A DNA stretch of 64,000 nt from Paracyclopina nana. Lineage: Eukaryota > Arthropoda > Copepoda > Cyclopoida > Cyclopettidae. A program made the position numbers and the translations under genes. The notes beneath the pieces were generated by a model that was given only the letters and a program-made list of their open reading frames with translations, had not been told where the DNA came from and made no database searches. Location of the stretch: contig JAGUCH010000006.1 in the NCBI GenBank assembly GCA_019096065.1, positions 7,026,001-7,090,000 on the forward strand, given 5' to 3'. Shown piece after piece: positions 61,240 through 64,000 of this stretch; position 1 is the first letter of the stretch, and every line of letters starts with the position of its first letter.

Positions 61240-61930
61240 AAACATATAACTTCATTTTAAGATCTAATGTTCAATTTTTAGGATCCAATATGCAATTTTA
61301 AGATCTAACATGCAATTTTAAGATCTGACATGTAATTTTAAGATCTAACATGCAAGTTTAAGATCTAACATGCAAGTTTAAGATCTAACATGCAATTTTA
61401 AGATCTAACATGCAAGTTTAAGATCTAACATTCAAGTTTAAGATCTAACATGCAATTTTAAGATCTAATGCGCAAACCTTTAATATCTTGTGTGCAATTT
61501 TTAATGTTTAAGATATAATATGCAATTTTTAAGATTTTTCAAGGTTTTTCAATTTTAGATATACAATTTTGAATGTTTGGGACCTAATATGCAATTTTTC
61601 AATTGTAATTATCAACTTTCAAGATGCAAAATGTCAACTATTAAGACCTAATATTCAACTTTTAAGATCTAATATTCAATTATGAGATTCAATTTTTAAG
61701 ATTTATCATTCCGCTATCGCAATTCATTATCCAATCTTTTTTAAGGTTTAATTGTCAATTTCTAAGGTTTAATTATCAATTTTTAAGATCTAATATTTCT
61801 TTAATATTCAACTTAAAAGATTTGATGCTCAACTTTATGATACAATATGAAATCTTTCAGTTTATACAGCAATTATTAAGATTTAATATTCCATTTTTAA
61901 GATCCATAAGTCCTTTTTTGAGTTACATTA
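61240..61930. repeat. 20-bp minisatellite
   Basis: Unit AAGATCTAACATGCAATTTT, regular at 61258-61470 and degenerate afterwards. Confidence 0.93.
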
Positions 61931-62750
61931 TTCAATTTTTTAACATTTGAAAAATAAGAAAAAATCGAAGAAAGTATAATTCGACTTTTTTATGTGAGTT
62001 TGGCAAAGTAATGGAAAAATTAAATTGAGTAATTTCAGAAAAACAGAAAATTAGGATTTAATGACAATCAAATTGGCATTTACTCGGAATCTCGCGGCTA
62101 ATTACAAATTTTGTAATTATTCACTTCGAGGAATTTCCTTCCTTTATTTTCAACCTTTTTTTTCTTGCAGGAAGAAAAAAAGCCATGTAAATTTCATTCT
62201 GAAGATGAAAATGTGAGAGGAGTAGCCATTTTTTTCCCAGTTGGAGATCCCATTTTGGTGTCGGCAAATCCTTTTGATATAAAAATAATTTGGCAAAAAA
62301 GAAAATCTATCCAAAAAAATTTAAATATCTAAATTTCTCAAATAATTCATCGATTGAAAAAATGCAGTTATCTTTTCATAAATTAGAATTATGAAAAATA
62401 CCTCAATTCTTTTTAAGGCCTAAAAACTACTTGGATCTTCTAAAAAAGTGACTTTTACAAATGTCGTGAAATGGGAGCTGGGAAAATGTTTGAAGTGCAT
62501 TTTTGAAAGACCTATGATCATCTGAATTCGGAGAAATCGTCGTTTTCATGCTTTGCCATTCGGGGTGAAAAAGTGATCCATCATGAGGTCACAGCCAAAT
62601 GTCATCAAGTGTCAACTTGGAAGTAATCTCCCTGGATTAAAGGGAATTCCTCCTAAGAACTCGCCAAGTGCACCACCAACTTCAACGCAGTCAGCAGTAG
62701 CTCACACTCCCAACTTCTTAACGGGTTTATCACATCACTCTTGAGCTGAT
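61931..62750. other. unique intergenic DNA
   Basis: Nothing identified. Confidence 0.45.
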
Positions 62751-63163
62751 GAGCTGAGTCGCTCACGAGCTGAGTCGCTCACGAGCTGAGTCGCTCACGA
62801 GCTGAGTCGCTCACGAGCTGAGTCGCTCACGAGCTGAGTCGCTCACGAGCTGAGTCGCTCACGAGCTGAGTCGCTCACGAGCTGAGTCGCTCACGAGCTG
62901 AGTCGCTCACGAGCTGAGTCGCTCACGAGCTGAGTCGCTCACGAGCTGAGTCGCTCACGAGCTGAGTCGCTCACGAGCTGAGTCGCTCACGAGCTGAGTC
63001 GCTCACGAGCTGAGTCGCTCACGAGCTGAGTCGCTCACGAGCTGAGTCGCTCACGAGCTGAGTCGCTCACGAGCTGAGTCGCTCACGAGCTGAGTCGCTC
63101 ACGAGCTGAGTCGCTCACGAGCTGAGTCGCTCACGAGCTGAGTCGCTCACGAGCTGAGTCGCT
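62751..63163. repeat. 16-bp minisatellite, 25 identical copies
   Basis: GAGCTGAGTCGCTCAC repeated 25 times without a visible difference from 62751 to 63150, plus a partial copy. Degenerate GCTGAGTC copies continue to about 63380. Confidence 0.98.
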
Positions 63164-63380
63164 GACTCACAACTTCCCTGAGTCGTTGAATTGCTGAGAG
63201 TTTGAATATCTGAGTCACTTTTGAGCTGATCTGCTAGTCACACTAGCTGAGTCTATGAGTCACACTCTGGCTGAGTCACTGAGTCATTTGAGAGCTGGGC
63301 TTCTAAGTCCATTGAGAGCTGAGTCGTTTATTAACTGAGTCACTTTGCCTCATTTGAGCTGAGTCGCATGCTCAGTTGTT
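63164..63380. repeat. degenerate flank of the 16-bp array
   Basis: Irregular GAGCTGAGTC and CTGAGTCA words show older, diverged units beside the homogeneous core. Confidence 0.75.
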
Positions 63381-63734
63381 GAGCTCAGGGCTCAATTCTC
63401 AAATAAAAAAACAAAAATATGACAAATGAGGGAGGATGAAAAAGGCCATTTAATCTTTGTCTGTGGCCCTTTAAATTGAGATTTGCATTGAAAAAGAAAT
63501 AAAAGGGGTTGAAGGGAGCCCAGAATAGCCCCCCCACAAATGCAGTGCAACAAAACCGAGAGCATAACTAACATGCAATTATGCATGGAAAATTACCCAG
63601 CAGCTACAATAAGACGAAATTAGAGAGAGAAGTGCTGCTTTTTCACACGAAACATGTTTTGTTCTGCGACCAGAATCGAGCCCAGCTCATCTACTCTAAC
63701 CCATTTTTGACTTGTTGTCTTTGAAATTGCTTGA

Positions 63735-64000
63735 GTGCTACTTAGACTTAAGCTGACTTAAAATAAGTCTTGAATTAATTTAATATGGACTAAAATAGGA
63801 CTTTCTTTTATTGACTAATGGCAAACTTAAGTTGACTAATAGCAAACTTAAGTTGACTTAAGGCTAACTCAAGTTGACTTAAGCCTAACTTAAGTTGATA
63901 TAAGCCTAACTTAAGCCAAACTTAAGTTGACTTAAGCCAAACTTAAGTTGACTTAAGCCTAACTTAAGTTAATATAAGCCTAACTTAAGTTGACTTACGC
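63735..64000. repeat. 21-bp minisatellite running off the window
   Basis: Unit near CTTAAGTTGACTTAAGCCAAA. TTAAG/CTTAA makes each unit partly palindromic. It continues beyond the end. Confidence 0.92.

Noticed and set aside
1..64000. CRISPR array among the short regular repeats
   Set aside because: The repeats are contiguous minisatellites with no constant-repeat/variable-spacer pattern, and the DNA is animal nuclear.

Overview
This is eukaryotic nuclear DNA from an animal, probably an invertebrate. The evidence is one intron-rich LIM-homeodomain gene, nuclear tRNA genes of animal type, an LTR retrotransposon, and AT-rich non-coding DNA packed with short inverted-repeat elements and minisatellites. 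An arthropod or other small invertebrate is plausible, but no marker fixes the phylum.

Gene content. The only protein-coding gene I can reconstruct is a Lim1 (Lhx1/Lhx5) transcription factor on the minus strand, from the ATG at 33138 to the stop at 11438. Six exons join in frame into 479 codons: LIM1 in exon 1, LIM2 in exon 2, an acidic linker and homeodomain positions 1-46 in exon 3, the homeodomain end in exon 4, a Pro/Gly-rich tail in exon 5 and a short Asn/Ser-rich last exon. The last residues, ending in a Val-Trp pair, resemble the family C-terminus. A CpG-rich stretch lies upstream (33.2-33.5 kb) and a 31-bp minisatellite lies where the 3' UTR should be. Four Pol III genes sit at 43.5, 45.4, 56.5 and 56.7 kb: two tRNA-Glu(CTC) and two tRNA-Arg(CCT).

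Mobile DNA. Intron 5 of Lim1 carries a nearly pristine 7.5-kb Ty3/gypsy-type LTR retrotransposon (12794-20277, antisense to Lim1). Its 295-bp LTRs differ at one base and its target duplication is intact. It encodes Gag, a Pol in the -1 frame (zinc knuckles, protease, RT, RNase H, integrase) and two further proteins. One has a single membrane span and a PPxY motif in its tail. The other is a coiled-coil, tail-anchored protein. Donor-like and acceptor-like motifs suggest these two are made from spliced RNAs. Around it are many non-autonomous foldback elements. One group shares a terminus close to GCCCTGTTCATCTAC, and one copy is flanked by TTAA. There is also a 964-bp palindrome at 35.0-36.0 kb with another MITE nested inside it.

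Tandem repeats. About fifteen minisatellite arrays (periods 15-31 bp) are spread over the flanks. Three arrays at 44.6, 45.6 and 48.0 kb use the same 18-bp unit in +/-/+ orientation. The array at 62.75 kb has 25 printed copies with no difference. Long open frames inside these arrays are products of periodicity and are not annotated as genes. Several local duplications have copied pieces of Lim1 exons together with their splice-donor regions.

Layout: 1-10.7 kb intergenic, with arrays and MITEs; 10.8-33.1 kb Lim1 with the retroelement; 33.2-43.4 kb upstream region with the palindrome; 43.5-49.6 kb tRNA-Glu genes and the 18-bp arrays; 51-56 kb arrays and a 1.2-kb foldback; 56.4-58.5 kb tRNA-Arg genes and MITEs; 59.2-64 kb arrays.
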